Shown: positions 19,969-29,610, numbered from the stretch's first letter. The stretch: 64,000 bases of DNA from Corynebacterium frankenforstense (GCF_030211955.1 NZ_JASODI010000007.1:59833-123832); one strand, 5' to 3'. A program made the numbers and translations. The notes: a model not told the origin generated them from the letters alone.

Positions 19969-21474
19969 ATGACTGCCGCGATGTATGACCTGATGGACTT
20001 CGACGAGGTCCTGGAGACCTTCGATCCCGTGATGGGCCTGGAGGTCCACGTCGAGCTGGCCACCGAGACCAAGATGTTCTCGGCCTCGTCCGCCCACTTC
20101 GGCGCCGCGCCGAACACCCACGTCGACCCGACCTCTCTGGGCCTGCCCGGCGCCCTGCCGGTGGTCAACGCCAAGGGCGTGGAGTGGGCCATCAAGATCG
20201 GTCTGGCGCTCAACTGCGAGATCGCCGATTCCTCGCGTTTCGCCCGGAAGAACTACTACTACCCGGACCAGCCGAAGAACTACCAGATCTCCCAGTACGA
20301 CGAGCCGATCGCCCACGACGGCTACCTCGACGTCGTCCTCGACGACGGCACCGAGTGGCGCGTGGAGATCGAGCGCGCCCACATGGAGGAGGACACCGGG
20401 AAGCTGACCCACATCGGCGGCGAGGGCGGCCGCATCCGCGGCGCCACGAAGTCGCTGGTGGACTGCAACCGTGCCGGCGTGCCGCTCATCGAGATCGTCA
20501 CCAAGCCCATCGAGGGCGCCGGCGAGCGCGCCCCCGAGGTCGCCCGCTGCTACGTCGCCGCCCTGCGCGACCTGGTCAAGGCCCTCGGCGTCTCCGACGC
20601 CCGCATGGACCAGGGCTCGATGCGCTGCGACGCCAACCTCTCCCTGCGCCCGATCGGCCAGGAGGAGTTCGGCACCCGCACCGAGACCAAGAACATCAAC
20701 TCGCTGAAGTCCGTCGAGCAGGCCATCCGCTTCGAGATGCAGCGCCAGGCCGCCGCTATCCAGAACGGCGAGGAGATTGTCCAGGAGACCCGCCACTACC
20801 AGGAGGCCGACGGCTCGACCGCCAAGGGCCGCCCGAAGGAGACCAGCGAGGACTACCGCTACTTCAACGACCCGGACCTGCCGCCGGTCATCGCCCCGCG
20901 CGAGTGGGTCGAGGAGATCCGCGCCAGCCTGCCGGAGCTGCCCTGGGTGCGCCGCGCGCGCATCCAGGAGGAGTGGAAGCTCTCCGACGAGGAGATGCGC
21001 GACCTGGTCAACACCGGCGCGCTCGACCTCGTCGTCGAGACCGTCGAGGCCGGCGCCAGCGCCGATGAGGCCCGCTCCTGGTGGGGCTCCTACCTGACCG
21101 GCAAGGCCAACGAGGCCGGCGTCGAGCTGGCTGCCGTCGGCATGGAGCCGAAGCAGGTGGCGCGCGTGGCCGAGCTGGTCCGCGAGGGCAAGCTGACCAC
21201 CAAGCTGGCCCGCCAGGCCGTCGACGGCGTCATCGCCGGCGAGGGTGACGTCGACGAGGTCGTCGCCGCCCGCGGCCTCGAGGTCGTCCGCGACGACGGC
21301 GCGATCGAGAAGGCCGTCGACGACGCCCTTGCCGCCAACCCGGACATCGTGGAGAAGTACCGCGCCGGCAACAAGAAGGTCACCGGCGCCATCGTCGGCG
21401 CCGTCATGAAGGCCACCCGCGGCAAGGCCGACCCGAAGCATGTCAACCAGCTCATCGCCAAGAAGCTGAGCTAG
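19969..21474 (+). CDS. gatB: Asp/Glu-tRNA amidotransferase subunit B
   Basis: The 501-residue GatB activates tRNA-bound Glu or Asp with ATP and passes ammonia from GatA. The N-terminal cradle starts [21 protein letters not shown], and the [18 protein letters not shown] and [17 protein letters not shown] motifs are intact. The C-terminal 150 residues are the YqeY-like tRNA-binding tail ending [13 protein letters not shown]. It is separated from gatCA by pfkA, transporters and a regulator. Confidence 0.96.
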   Translation: MTAAMYDLMDFDEVLETFDPVMGLEVHVELATETKMFSASSAHFGAAPNTHVDPTSLGLPGALPVVNAKGVEWAIKIGLALNCEIADSSRFARKNYYYPDQPKNYQISQYDEPIAHDGYLDVVLDDGTEWRVEIERAHMEEDTGKLTHIGGEGGRIRGATKSLVDCNRAGVPLIEIVTKPIEGAGERAPEVARCYVAALRDLVKALGVSDARMDQGSMRCDANLSLRPIGQEEFGTRTETKNINSLKSVEQAIRFEMQRQAAAIQNGEEIVQETRHYQEADGSTAKGRPKETSEDYRYFNDPDLPPVIAPREWVEEIRASLPELPWVRRARIQEEWKLSDEEMRDLVNTGALDLVVETVEAGASADEARSWWGSYLTGKANEAGVELAAVGMEPKQVARVAELVREGKLTTKLARQAVDGVIAGEGDVDEVVAARGLEVVRDDGAIEKAVDDALAANPDIVEKYRAGNKKVTGAIVGAVMKATRGKADPKHVNQLIAKKLS

Positions 21475-21803
21475 GCCCGAATAGCCGCCCGCCCGGCGGC
21501 CCTGGCACCGCGCGGGGGCGCCGGGTTCCCGCGTATCAGGGCGCTTTTATGTGGTCTCCGCGCGCCCGCCCGGGAGCGGCGCGTTATCAAATTGTTACAA
21601 AATTCAATATGAGTGTCGGTGTCACTGGTCACAACGGTGGATAGGCCTACCAAACCTACTCAAATCCGTGGTGTTAACTGGGTGTTTCATGGGGGCCTCG
21701 CTATGGTGAGCCAGGTTGCGCGGGAGCCCGCCGCGCCGACGACGCCTGTTTCTGTTCCCTATAGCGACCCGCGGGCGGGGTCGTACGAGGACTCTTCACC
21801 CCA
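21475..21803. other. Intergenic stretch with an AT-rich promoter-like patch
   Basis: Around 21584-21612 the DNA turns AT-rich (TTATCA, then CAATAT 15 bp on), which may be a promoter. A short frame from ATG 21703 ends in TGA overlapping the next GTG start (GTGA), so an upstream coupled ORF is possible but not convincing. No other gene is seen. Confidence 0.4.
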
Positions 21804-23225
21804 GTGAACGTCAGACGCACAATCTCCATCGCACTCGCCTTCGTCGGCCTGCTGGTCGGCGCCGGCTTCGCCACCGGGGCGGAGGTGATCCAGTACTTCC
21901 TCTCGCACGGCTCCGCCGGGCTCTGGGGCGCGCTGATGGCCGGTGTGATCATGTCCGTCGCCGGTGCTGTCATCCTGCAGCTGGGCAGCTACTTCCTGGC
22001 CGACCAGCACAACCGCGTCTTCCGTAACGTCGCCCACCCGGTCGTGTCGAAGTTCCTCGACATCTCCGTGATGGTCACCCTCTTCGCCTTCGGCTTCGTC
22101 ATGCTCGCCGGCGCCGGCTCCAACGTGGAGCAGCAGTTCGGCATCCCGGCCTGGCTCGGCTCGGGCATCATGACCGCCCTGGTGATCTTCGTCGGCATGT
22201 TCGACGTCGACAAGGTCAGCGAGGTCATCTCCGCTATCACCCCGGCGATCATCGTCGCCGTGGTCGTCGTCTTCGTCTACACCATGTTCAACCTGCCCGG
22301 TGACTTCTCCCTCCTCAACGAGGTCGCCCTGCAGCAGGACTCGCCGATCTCGCCCTGGTGGCTCTCGGCCCTGAACTACTGCGGCCTCGCCCTGATCCTG
22401 GGCGTGTCGATGTGCCTGGTCATCGGCGGCAACTACGCCTCCCCGAAGGAGGCCGGCGTCGGCGGGCTGTCCGGCGGCATCCTCTACATGGTCCTGATGC
22501 TCATGGCCGCGTCCTCGCTGTACCTGAACATGGCCGCCGTCGGCGACTCCGACGTGCCCATGCTCGCGATGTTCGAGAACATGCACCCGATCGCCGGCTT
22601 CCTGATGTCGCTGGTCATCTTCGCGATGATCTTCAACACCTGCATCGGCATGTTCTACGCGCTGGGCAAGCGCATCACCGTCGGCCAGGAGAACCGCTAC
22701 CGGCCGTACTACATCGTGCTCTGCCTGATCGGCTACGTGGTCAGCTTCGTCGGCTTCGACTCTCTGATGAGCTCCGTCTACCCGATCATCGGCTGGCTGG
22801 GCATGGCGCTCGTCGTCGTCCTGGTCGCCTGGTGGATCAAGAACCGCAAGCGCATCTACGAGGAGATCACCCGCCGCGAGCGCATCTACGAGCTCGCCTA
22901 CAACCGCGAGCACCCCGACGAGGAGTTCAGCCGCGCAGACGCCAGGGAGCTCGACGAGGCACTGGACGATTCCTCGGTCACGTCCGACTCCCTGCGCGAG
23001 ACCATCGTCGTCGAGGTCGCGGACGACCTGCTCAACGACGACGAGGTCGACTACGAGCCGGAGGGCAAGGTCGCCCAACTGCTCGACGAGTCCGAGAAGT
23101 CCGACTTCTCGCTCGAGGACTCCGGGAAGGCCGACGCTGAGGCAGACGCTGACACCACGGCAGAGACCACCACCGACGGCGCGGGGACCGGCGATGACGG
23201 CTCGCACGCCGTCGGCAATAAGTAG
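21804..23225 (+). CDS. YkvI-type membrane transporter with acidic tail
   Basis: The 473-residue protein has about ten membrane helices, starting SIALAFVGLLVGAGFATGAEVIQYF, as in the YkvI family that resembles APC/LeuT-fold transporters. Residues after about 350 are cytoplasmic and strongly acidic (many Asp and Glu) and end in a Thr/Gly-rich tail. The substrate is unknown. The GTG start lacks a ribosome site and overlaps a possible upstream frame, so the N-terminus is the least certain part. A strong terminator follows. Confidence 0.7.
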   Translation: MNVRRTISIALAFVGLLVGAGFATGAEVIQYFLSHGSAGLWGALMAGVIMSVAGAVILQLGSYFLADQHNRVFRNVAHPVVSKFLDISVMVTLFAFGFVMLAGAGSNVEQQFGIPAWLGSGIMTALVIFVGMFDVDKVSEVISAITPAIIVAVVVVFVYTMFNLPGDFSLLNEVALQQDSPISPWWLSALNYCGLALILGVSMCLVIGGNYASPKEAGVGGLSGGILYMVLMLMAASSLYLNMAAVGDSDVPMLAMFENMHPIAGFLMSLVIFAMIFNTCIGMFYALGKRITVGQENRYRPYYIVLCLIGYVVSFVGFDSLMSSVYPIIGWLGMALVVVLVAWWIKNRKRIYEEITRRERIYELAYNREHPDEEFSRADARELDEALDDSSVTSDSLRETIVVEVADDLLNDDEVDYEPEGKVAQLLDESEKSDFSLEDSGKADAEADADTTAETTTDGAGTGDDGSHAVGNK

Positions 23226-23271
23226 CGCAACCTCGCGCCGGGCAGTCACCGGCACGCAGACGGTGACGCCG

Positions 23272-23309
23272 CGGGCGTCGGGAATCGATCGGATTCCCGG
23301 CGCCCGTTT
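23272..23309 (+). terminator. Terminator after the YkvI-type gene
   Basis: A stem of about 15 bp (CGGGCG-t-CGGGAATC with GATTCCCG-g-CGCCCG) and a 5-nt loop, followed by TTTC. Confidence 0.75.
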
Positions 23310-23312
23310 CCG

Positions 23313-23327
23313 CTTTCCGACGCCGCG
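23313..23327 (-). repeat. Dispersed 15-bp motif, copy E
   Basis: CTTTCCGACGCCGCG just after the terminator of the YkvI-type gene. Confidence 0.7.
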
Positions 23328-23373
23328 CGTGGAGACGTCGACAGGAAGTGCGCAGACGGGGACAATGGGTCCC

Positions 23374-24438
23374 ATGACCTATCAACCGAGAAGTGACCGC
23401 TACGACGACATGCCCTACCGCCGGGTGGGCCGCTCCGGGCTGAAGCTGCCCGCGGTCTCGCTGGGCTTCTGGCACAACTTCGGCGACGACAAGCCGCTGT
23501 ACCGCCAGGCCGCCATCATGCACCGCGCCTTCGACCGCGGGGTGACCCACTTCGACCTGGCCAACAACTACGGCCCGCCCAACGGCTCGGCCGAGGAGAA
23601 CGTCGGGCGCATCCTCGCCCGCGACTTCGCCGGGCACCGCGACGAGCTGATCATCTCCTCGAAGGCCGGCTGGGTGATGAATGACAGCCCCTACGGCTTC
23701 GGTGGCTCGCGCAAGTACCTGGTCAGCTCGCTGGACGCCTCGCTCAAGCGCCTCGGGCTCGACTACGTCGACATCTTCTACCACCACCGCCCGGACCCGG
23801 AGACCCCGCTGGAGGAGACCATGCGCGCGCTGCGCGACATCGTCGCCCAGGGCAAGGCGCTCTACGTGGGCATCTCCTCCTACGGGCCCGAGCTGACCCG
23901 CGAGGCCGTGGAGATCATGGAGCGCGAGGGCTGCCCGCTGACCATCCACCAGCCCAGCTACTCGATCCTGAACCGCTGGGTCGAGCAGCCCGGCGAGGCC
24001 GGCGAGAACCTGCTCGACGCGGCGGCCGGCTCCGGGCTCGGGGTCATCGCCTTCTCGCCGCTGGCACAGGGCCTGCTCACCGACCGCTACCTCGACGGGG
24101 TGCCCGCCGACTCGCGCGCGGCGGCCGGCAAGTCGCTCAGCTCCGAGATGCTCAGCGAGGACAATCTGGCGATGGTGCGCCGCCTCAACGGGATCGCGGA
24201 GAAGCGCGGGCAGACGCTGGCCCAGATGGCGATCGCCTGGATCCTGCGCGACCAGGGCGAGGCCACGGTGACCTCCGCGCTGGTGGGCGCGTCCTCGGTG
24301 AAACAGCTCGACGCGAACATCGACGCGCTGGGCAACCTCGAGTTCAGGGAGGAGGAGCTCGCCGAGATCGACGCAGCCGCCCACGACGCCGGCATCAACA
24401 TCTGGGCCGGTGCGACGGCCTCGCGCACCCACCGCTGA
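23374..24438 (+). CDS. Aldo/keto reductase (YghZ/glyceraldehyde-3-phosphate reductase type)
   Basis: The 354-residue protein is a TIM-barrel NADPH-dependent reductase. It has the catalytic segments FDLANNYG (Asp and Tyr), SSKAGW (Lys) and the histidine in DIFYHHRPD, and the NADPH motif SALVGASSVKQLDANI. Length and sequence flavour match the YghZ group, which reduces methylglyoxal or L-glyceraldehyde 3-phosphate. The ATG lies 7 nt behind GACAAT. It converges on lysE with a 16-bp gap. Confidence 0.85.
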   Translation: MTYQPRSDRYDDMPYRRVGRSGLKLPAVSLGFWHNFGDDKPLYRQAAIMHRAFDRGVTHFDLANNYGPPNGSAEENVGRILARDFAGHRDELIISSKAGWVMNDSPYGFGGSRKYLVSSLDASLKRLGLDYVDIFYHHRPDPETPLEETMRALRDIVAQGKALYVGISSYGPELTREAVEIMEREGCPLTIHQPSYSILNRWVEQPGEAGENLLDAAAGSGLGVIAFSPLAQGLLTDRYLDGVPADSRAAAGKSLSSEMLSEDNLAMVRRLNGIAEKRGQTLAQMAIAWILRDQGEATVTSALVGASSVKQLDANIDALGNLEFREEELAEIDAAAHDAGINIWAGATASRTHR

Positions 24439-24454
24439 GTCAGCGGCGGGGCCG

Positions 24455-25294
24455 TCACATGGTGACCAGGCGCCAGACCAGGAAGACGAGGATGACGCCG
24501 AAGGCACCGTTGAGCACCCGCCACACCCGCGGGCTGGACAGCGGCCCGGACAGCAGGCCGGCACCGTAGCCGACGCCGACGAACCACACCGCCGAGGCCC
24601 CCAGGCAGCCGGTGATGAACCACCACGCGCCCGGGTCGCCGTACTGGTGGGCGATGCCGCCGATCATGACCAGGCTGTCCAGGTAGGCCCCCGGGTTGAG
24701 CCAGGTCAGCGCGATCGCGGCGAGCATCGGCTTGAGCCAGACCGGCCGGTGGCCGGCCCCGTGCCCGGCGTCATCGCCCGCGTCGCGCGGCCCCTGCGGG
24801 GCGGGGCCCCGCTCGCGGGTGCCCACCGCGGTCGAGCCGGTGCAGTTGCCGTCGACCGTGTCGCCGCTTTCCGACGCCGCGCCGCTCACCGTCGTGCGTG
24901 AACTCACGGTGGTGCCCGTGGTCGCCGCGTACCCCTCGGCGGCGACCGCCTCCGGCTCGGCCTCCTCGACCACGGAGAGCGGCTGCTCGCGCTCCTTCTT
25001 CGGGCGCAGGCAGTCGCGGAAGGAGGTGAAGGCGAACCAGGAGAGGTAGGCCGCGCCCACCCAGCGCAGCACGTCGAGCGCGGCGGGGAAGGCCTCGGTG
25101 AGCTTGCCCACCCCCAGCACGCCGGCGACGAAGAGGACCGCGTCCGAGAAGAAGCAGACGAGGACGACGGCCGTGATGCCCTCGCGTCGGATGCCCTGCT
25201 TGATCAGCAGGATGTTCTGTGGGCCCATCGCGACGATCAGCGAGATGCCCAGCAGGAAACCGGCGAGGACGATGGAGGTCGCGGACGTGGTCAT
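24455..25294 (-). CDS. lysE: LysE-type basic amino acid exporter
   Basis: This 279-residue exporter begins with the family start MGPQNILLIKQGIRREG after a first helix, and would export lysine and arginine when they build up. The C. glutamicum protein has about 233 residues; here the loop after helix 3 is longer by about 45 residues and is rich in Glu, Thr, Gly and Ala. The divergent neighbour is a LysG-type regulator, the known control pair. A dispersed 15-bp motif lies in the DNA coding for the loop insertion. Confidence 0.88.
   Translation of the reverse strand: MTTSATSIVLAGFLLGISLIVAMGPQNILLIKQGIRREGITAVVLVCFFSDAVLFVAGVLGVGKLTEAFPAALDVLRWVGAAYLSWFAFTSFRDCLRPKKEREQPLSVVEEAEPEAVAAEGYAATTGTTVSSRTTVSGAASESGDTVDGNCTGSTAVGTRERGPAPQGPRDAGDDAGHGAGHRPVWLKPMLAAIALTWLNPGAYLDSLVMIGGIAHQYGDPGAWWFITGCLGASAVWFVGVGYGAGLLSGPLSSPRVWRVLNGAFGVILVFLVWRLVTM
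24867..24881 (-). repeat. Dispersed 15-bp motif, copy F
   Basis: CTTTCCGACGCCGCG inside the extra loop of lysE, where it encodes AASES on the minus strand. Confidence 0.65.
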
Positions 25295-25462
25295 GGGCCT
25301 TAGTGTGCCGCCGGGGCACATTGAAGTCCAGGTAAGCATCTTGAACCTGGTGAAGAACTGCTTAACTGCGCAGTCCGGGCGCACCCTTTCGCGCTGGCCG
25401 GGCGGTCGCGGCGCCGCCGCCTCGGCGCCGATCTATGTCAGAGATCACACCTGTGGATGCAC

Positions 25463-25468
25463 TAGGCT
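25463..25468 (+). promoter_or_regulatory. -10 box of lysG
   Basis: TAGGCT, 7 nt before GTG 25476; leaderless mRNA predicted. Confidence 0.55.
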
Positions 25469-25475
25469 GGCTCGG

Positions 25476-26345
25476 GTGAACCCGACGCACCTGGAGACCC
25501 TCCTCGCACTGGTCGAGGAGGGCAGCTTCGAGGCCGCCGCCGCGGCCCTCGGCGTGACACCGTCCGCGGTCAGCCAGCGGATCAAGGCCATGGAGCGCGA
25601 CGCGGGCCGCGTGCTCGTGCGCCGCACCAGCCCGGTCGGGGTGACCGACGCCGGTGAGGTGCTCGTGCAGGCCGCCCGCCGCATGGCCCTGCTGCAGGCG
25701 GAGGCCGAGTCGCAGCTCAGCGGTCGGCTCGCGCGCGTGCCGCTGTCGATGGCCGTCAACGCCGACTCGCTGGCCACCTGGTTCCGCCCCGTCTTCGCCG
25801 CCGCGGCCGCCTGGGGCGACGTCGCGCTGCGCCTTCGCGTCGAGGACGAGGCGCACACGCTCGCGCTGCTGCGCCGCGGCGACGTCATCGGGGCCGTCAC
25901 CCGCGAGCCGCGGGCCGTGTCCGGCTGTGAGGTCGTCGCCCTCGGGGTGATGCGCTACCGGGCGGTGGCCACCCCGGAGCTGCGGGCGCGCTATTCCACG
26001 CACGAGGGAATGGACTGGGCGCACATGCCGGCGCTGCGCTTCGGGCCGACCGACGCGCTCCAGGACGACGACCTGACCGGCAGGCTCGGCCGGCGCGTGC
26101 CGCGGCGGCGCCGGATCAGTCACGTACCCAGCTCCGAGGCCTTCGTCGAGGCAGCCCGGGCCGGGCTCGGCTGGGCGCTTCTGCCCGAGCCGCAGGCCCG
26201 CCCGCTGCTGCTCGAGCGCGAGCTGGTCGCCCTCGACGAGCAGGTGCTCGAGGTGCCGCTGTACTGGCAGTGCTGGCGCCTCGAGTCCCGGGTGCTCGGT
26301 CAGCTGACCGACGCGGTCGTCGCCGCGGCCGCCGAGATGGACTGA
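25476..26345 (+). CDS. lysG: LysG/ArgP-type transcriptional regulator
   Basis: The 289-residue LysR-family protein has the helix-turn-helix EEGSFEAAAAALGVTPSAVSQRIKAMER near its start and the ArgP-like context of divergence from lysE. In C. glutamicum LysG activates lysE when lysine, arginine or histidine are high. The 181-bp gap between the two genes would hold its binding site; the segment around 25320-25375 contains several TTGAA/TTAAC-like half-sites but no clear palindrome that I can assign. Confidence 0.87.
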   Translation: MNPTHLETLLALVEEGSFEAAAAALGVTPSAVSQRIKAMERDAGRVLVRRTSPVGVTDAGEVLVQAARRMALLQAEAESQLSGRLARVPLSMAVNADSLATWFRPVFAAAAAWGDVALRLRVEDEAHTLALLRRGDVIGAVTREPRAVSGCEVVALGVMRYRAVATPELRARYSTHEGMDWAHMPALRFGPTDALQDDDLTGRLGRRVPRRRRISHVPSSEAFVEAARAGLGWALLPEPQARPLLLERELVALDEQVLEVPLYWQCWRLESRVLGQLTDAVVAAAAEMD

Positions 26346-26352
26346 GCTTGCC

Positions 26353-27426
26353 CTAGGCGGACAAGTCCGGGTTCTTGACTTCCTCGCCCGCGGGTACCGG
26401 CCCGGGCAGGGTCACGCCCTCGTCGAAGGGGGTGCCGGGCAGCTCCTCGCGCCCGTGCGGGGTGTTCAGCCCGGTCATGTCCGGGCCCAGCGGCACGACG
26501 CCAGTGGGGTTGACGTCGGTGTGCACCGCGTAATAGTGCTGCTTGATCTCGAGGATGTCGGTGGTGTCGCCGAAACCGGGGGTCTGCCACAGGTCGCGCA
26601 AGTAGCCCCACAGTGCGGGCATCTCGGTGATCTTGTTGCGCGATGCCTTGAAGTGGCCGTGGTAGACGGGGTCGAAGCGCACCAGGGTGGGGTAGAGGTA
26701 GATGTCCGCGAGCGTGATGTGCTCGCCGACCAGGTAACGGCGCCCGCTCAGTCGCTCCTCGAGCCAGTCCAGTGCCGTCCACAGCCGGTGGTAGGCGGAC
26801 TTGTAGGCCTCCTGGGAGCCGGCGAAGCCGCAGCGGTAGACGCCGTTGTTGACCTCGGTGTAGACCCGCTTGGCCACCGCGTCGATCTCTTCGCGCAGCT
26901 CGGCGGGGTAGAGGTCCGGCGCGCCCTCGCGCGCCAGCCCGCGCCACTGGTCGTTGAAGTCGACGGGGATGGTGGGGAAGTCGTTGGTGACCACCTTGCC
27001 GCTGGCGACCTCGACGAGCGCCGGCACGGTGATCCCGCGCGGGTACTCGGGGAAGCGGGCGAGGTAGGCGTCCTGCAGGCGCGGGACGCCGAGCGCCGGG
27101 TCCACGCCCTCGGGGTCCAGGTCGAAGCGCCACGAGCGCTTGTCGTGGGTGGGTCCGGCCAGCCCCAGCGAGATCGCGTCCTCGAGTCCGAGCAGGCGCC
27201 GGGCGATGATGGTGCGGTGCGCCCACGGGCAGGCCCTGGCGCCGATCAGGCGGTAGCGGCCGGCCTCGACCGGCCAGTCGAAGGCGCCGTCCTCGCGGGC
27301 GCGCGGCGCGGAGCCCGGCGCTAAGTCGGCGGTCAGGCGGTCGGTGATGTAGGTCGTGTCGCGGACGAACTCGCCGTCCGGGGAGGCGTTCTTCGCGTCG
27401 CCGGCCCAGTCCTCGTCGTGTGCCAT
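26353..27426 (-). CDS. Glutathionyl/mycothiol-type hydroquinone reductase (EcaA/YqjG family)
   Basis: The 357-residue protein has a thioredoxin-fold N-terminal half with the active-site cysteine in ARACPWAHR and a GST-type helical C-terminal half (HITLADIYLYPTLVRFDPVYHGHFK). The family removes thiol adducts from hydroquinones. Since actinobacteria use mycothiol in place of glutathione, the partner is probably mycothiol, which is inference. The ATG is preceded by AGAAGGGAG. Confidence 0.85.
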   Translation of the reverse strand: MAHDEDWAGDAKNASPDGEFVRDTTYITDRLTADLAPGSAPRAREDGAFDWPVEAGRYRLIGARACPWAHRTIIARRLLGLEDAISLGLAGPTHDKRSWRFDLDPEGVDPALGVPRLQDAYLARFPEYPRGITVPALVEVASGKVVTNDFPTIPVDFNDQWRGLAREGAPDLYPAELREEIDAVAKRVYTEVNNGVYRCGFAGSQEAYKSAYHRLWTALDWLEERLSGRRYLVGEHITLADIYLYPTLVRFDPVYHGHFKASRNKITEMPALWGYLRDLWQTPGFGDTTDILEIKQHYYAVHTDVNPTGVVPLGPDMTGLNTPHGREELPGTPFDEGVTLPGPVPAGEEVKNPDLSA

Positions 27427-27452
27427 GGTGCAGACTCCCTTCTAGGTGATAT

Positions 27453-27472
27453 GTCAACAAAGATAGCTTGAC
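27453..27472. promoter_or_regulatory. Inverted repeat upstream of the hydroquinone reductase
   Basis: GTCAA-N10-TTGAC, 27 bp before the start on the minus strand; shape fits a regulator site (MarR-like or LysR-like). A motif copy overlaps its right arm. Confidence 0.35.
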
Positions 27473-27481
27473 GACGTCGCG
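27467..27481 (-). repeat. Dispersed 15-bp motif, copy I
   Basis: CTTGACGACGTCGCG in the divergent intergenic region. Confidence 0.65.
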
Positions 27482-27565
27482 CCTGCAAGGGATGTGCGCG
27501 TGATCGAACGGTCGTGCGGGCGGTGGTGCCGCGCGTCGCGCGGCGTTGTTAACGTTCTATTCATC

Positions 27566-28390
27566 ATGAAGAAGTTCCTCACCGCGCTCTCCGCGGTCTT
27601 CGTCCTCTCCCTGGTCATCGCGGCCAAGGACGCCCCGCCCCCGGGCGCCGAGCGCGAGGTGCAGACCACCGCCGCGCAGGCGACGGCCACGCAGCCCACG
27701 GTGACGGTGACGGAGACGCCGGCCGACGCGACGTCGGAAAGCGGGCCCGCGCCGAGCGTGACGGCGACCCCGAGGCCGTCGACGTCGGAAAGCGAGGAGG
27801 CGGACGGTGTCTCTGCGCTGCTCGCGGGCCTGGAGGTCAAGGGCAAGGCGCCGCGCACGGGCTACGAGCGCGAGGAGTTCGGGCAGCGGTGGAGCGACGA
27901 CGTCACCGTCGAGTTCGGGCACAACGGCTGCGACACGCGCAACGACATCCTGCGCCGCGACCTGCGCGAGCTCGAGGTGCGCCCGGGCACGCACGGGTGC
28001 GTGGCGCAGTCAGGGCTGCTCGACGAGCCCTACACCGGCGAGGTGCGCCGCTTCGACCGCGGCACCGACGAGGCCTCGCGCATCCACATCGACCACGTGG
28101 TCGCCCTGGCCAACGCGTGGGAGACCGGCGCCCAGTTCTGGGACGCCGAGACCCGGCGCAACTTCGCCAACGACCCGCGCAACCTCCTGGCCGTCGACGG
28201 CTCGGCAAACCAGTCCAAGGGCGCGGGGGACGCGGCGACTTGGCAGCCACCGAACAAGGCCTTCCGCTGCGACTACGCCACCCGCCAGGTCGAGGTGAAG
28301 GCGGCCTACGGGCTGTGGGTGACCCCGGCGGAGAAGGACGCGCTCGAGCGTGAACTCGGGCGCTGCCCCTCCCGCGCGGCAGCCCCGTGA
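27566..28390 (+). CDS. Secreted HNH endonuclease-like protein (DUF1524 type)
   Basis: The 274-residue protein begins KKFLTALSAVFVLSLVIAA, a signal peptide or membrane anchor, then a Thr/Glu/Ser-rich linker to about residue 85. The rest is a DUF1524/HNH domain: CDTRNDIL, RIHIDHVVALANAWETGA, RRNFANDPRNLLAV and NQSKGAGD, with the catalytic D-H pair and the N-x-x-K motif. It should be an extracytoplasmic nuclease, perhaps for nutrient DNA. Two copies of the dispersed motif code for TSES stretches in the linker. Confidence 0.8.
   Translation: MKKFLTALSAVFVLSLVIAAKDAPPPGAEREVQTTAAQATATQPTVTVTETPADATSESGPAPSVTATPRPSTSESEEADGVSALLAGLEVKGKAPRTGYEREEFGQRWSDDVTVEFGHNGCDTRNDILRRDLRELEVRPGTHGCVAQSGLLDEPYTGEVRRFDRGTDEASRIHIDHVVALANAWETGAQFWDAETRRNFANDPRNLLAVDGSANQSKGAGDAATWQPPNKAFRCDYATRQVEVKAAYGLWVTPAEKDALERELGRCPSRAAAP
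27728..27742 (+). repeat. Dispersed 15-bp motif, copy G
   Basis: GCGACGTCGGAAAGC in the linker of the HNH protein, read as ATSES. Confidence 0.65.
27779..27793 (+). repeat. Dispersed 15-bp motif, copy H
   Basis: TCGACGTCGGAAAGC, 51 bp after copy G in direct orientation and in the same frame, read as STSES. Confidence 0.65.
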
Positions 28391-28406
28391 GAAGGTGTTC
28401 ACCGCC

Positions 28407-28412
28407 TAATCT
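28407..28412 (+). promoter_or_regulatory. -10 box of the DoxX gene
   Basis: TAATCT, 7 nt before ATG 28420. Confidence 0.55.
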
Positions 28413-28419
28413 GTGGGAC

Positions 28420-29610
28420 ATGAGCGAGAAAAACGACCGGGCCGGATCCCAGCCGCTCGACGACGACTTCGACGACCTGGACCTGCCCACCTACGACCCC
28501 GACAAAGACGCCAAGACCTCCCGCCCCGCCCGCGGCTCGACGCGGCTCTCCCGGCGCGACGCCGACAAGGCCGACAAGGCGGACAAGGATGGCAAGGACG
28601 GCGAGGCCGACAAGGAGGAGGCCGCGCACCCGCGGCGCCGTCCGCGCCGGACGGACCCTTACGCACGCACCGGCCGGGCCGCGCCCCAGTCGATCCCGCC
28701 GCGCTCGCCGGAGCCGGAGAAGCGCCCGGCCGCCGGCACTGACGCCGACTCCGCCGAGACGGAGTTCCTCGACCGGCCGGCCGCCGGTGCCACGGCGCGC
28801 CCGGACCGCTCCGAACCGCTGGCCTCCGACGCCCCGACGAGCACCCGCGACGAGGGCCGCGGCCTGCGCAGCCTGCGTAGGCGCCGCGGTGAGGAGGAGG
28901 CCCCGGAGACGACGGTCATGCCGGCCGGCGACTCCACCGGGACCCTCGACATCGGACCGACCGCCGTCGGCGCCGCGGGTGCCGGGGCCGGTGCCGCCGG
29001 CGCCGCGACCGTCGCTGATGAGCGCGCCCTGGACGACGAGGAGGTCATCGCCCCCGGTGACCTCGGCAGGCTCGAGGAGGAGCCGTTGGACGCCACGCGC
29101 CGCGGCACCACCGACTTCGGCCTGTTCCTGCTGCGCCTGTTCGTCTCGGCGTTCCTCATCCTGCACTCGCTGACGGTCTTCTTCCGCCTCGACGGCGGCG
29201 AGGGTCTGGCGGGCCTGGAGGCCGACTACGCCAACTACGCCTGGTCGGGCATTCTGTCGGTGGCCGTGCCGGCCGCCGAGCTCGCCGCCGGCGTCTTCCT
29301 GCTGCTCGGCCTGATCACTCCGCTGTTCGCCGCCGTGGGCATCGTGGCCGTCGGCTTCTCCGCGCTGCACGCGATCTTCAACGCCGGTGCCGGCCTCGAC
29401 GTGTTCAACTGGCCGGCCGACGTCTGGCTGCCGCTGGTGCTCGGCGGGGCGCTGATCGCCCTGCAGTTCACCGGTCCGGGCACCTGGGCGGTCGACTACC
29501 CGCGCGGCTGGGCCCGCCGCCCGCTGGCCAGTTCGTGGATCTTCATCGTCGTCGCAGTCGTGGCGCTCGGCGCCCTGTGGTGGTTCGGCGCGGGGGTCAA
29601 CCCGTTCTGA
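28420..29610 (+). CDS. DoxX-family membrane protein with long acidic N-terminal region
   Basis: The 396-residue protein has about 220 hydrophilic residues rich in Asp, Arg, Ala and Pro, with no clear domain, then a DoxX domain (GLFLLRLFVSAFLILHSL onward) with four helices, plus a final helix ending WWFGAGVNPF. DoxX proteins are linked to redox and oxidative-stress complexes in actinobacteria. The disordered front part probably faces the cytoplasm and its role is unknown. Confidence 0.75.
   Translation: MSEKNDRAGSQPLDDDFDDLDLPTYDPDKDAKTSRPARGSTRLSRRDADKADKADKDGKDGEADKEEAAHPRRRPRRTDPYARTGRAAPQSIPPRSPEPEKRPAAGTDADSAETEFLDRPAAGATARPDRSEPLASDAPTSTRDEGRGLRSLRRRRGEEEAPETTVMPAGDSTGTLDIGPTAVGAAGAGAGAAGAATVADERALDDEEVIAPGDLGRLEEEPLDATRRGTTDFGLFLLRLFVSAFLILHSLTVFFRLDGGEGLAGLEADYANYAWSGILSVAVPAAELAAGVFLLLGLITPLFAAVGIVAVGFSALHAIFNAGAGLDVFNWPADVWLPLVLGGALIALQFTGPGTWAVDYPRGWARRPLASSWIFIVVAVVALGALWWFGAGVNPF

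Noticed and set aside
21613-21807. 64-residue frame before the YkvI-type gene
   Set aside because: No ribosome site at its first start and no domain; only the GTGA overlap speaks for it, so it is mentioned in the intergenic entry and not called.
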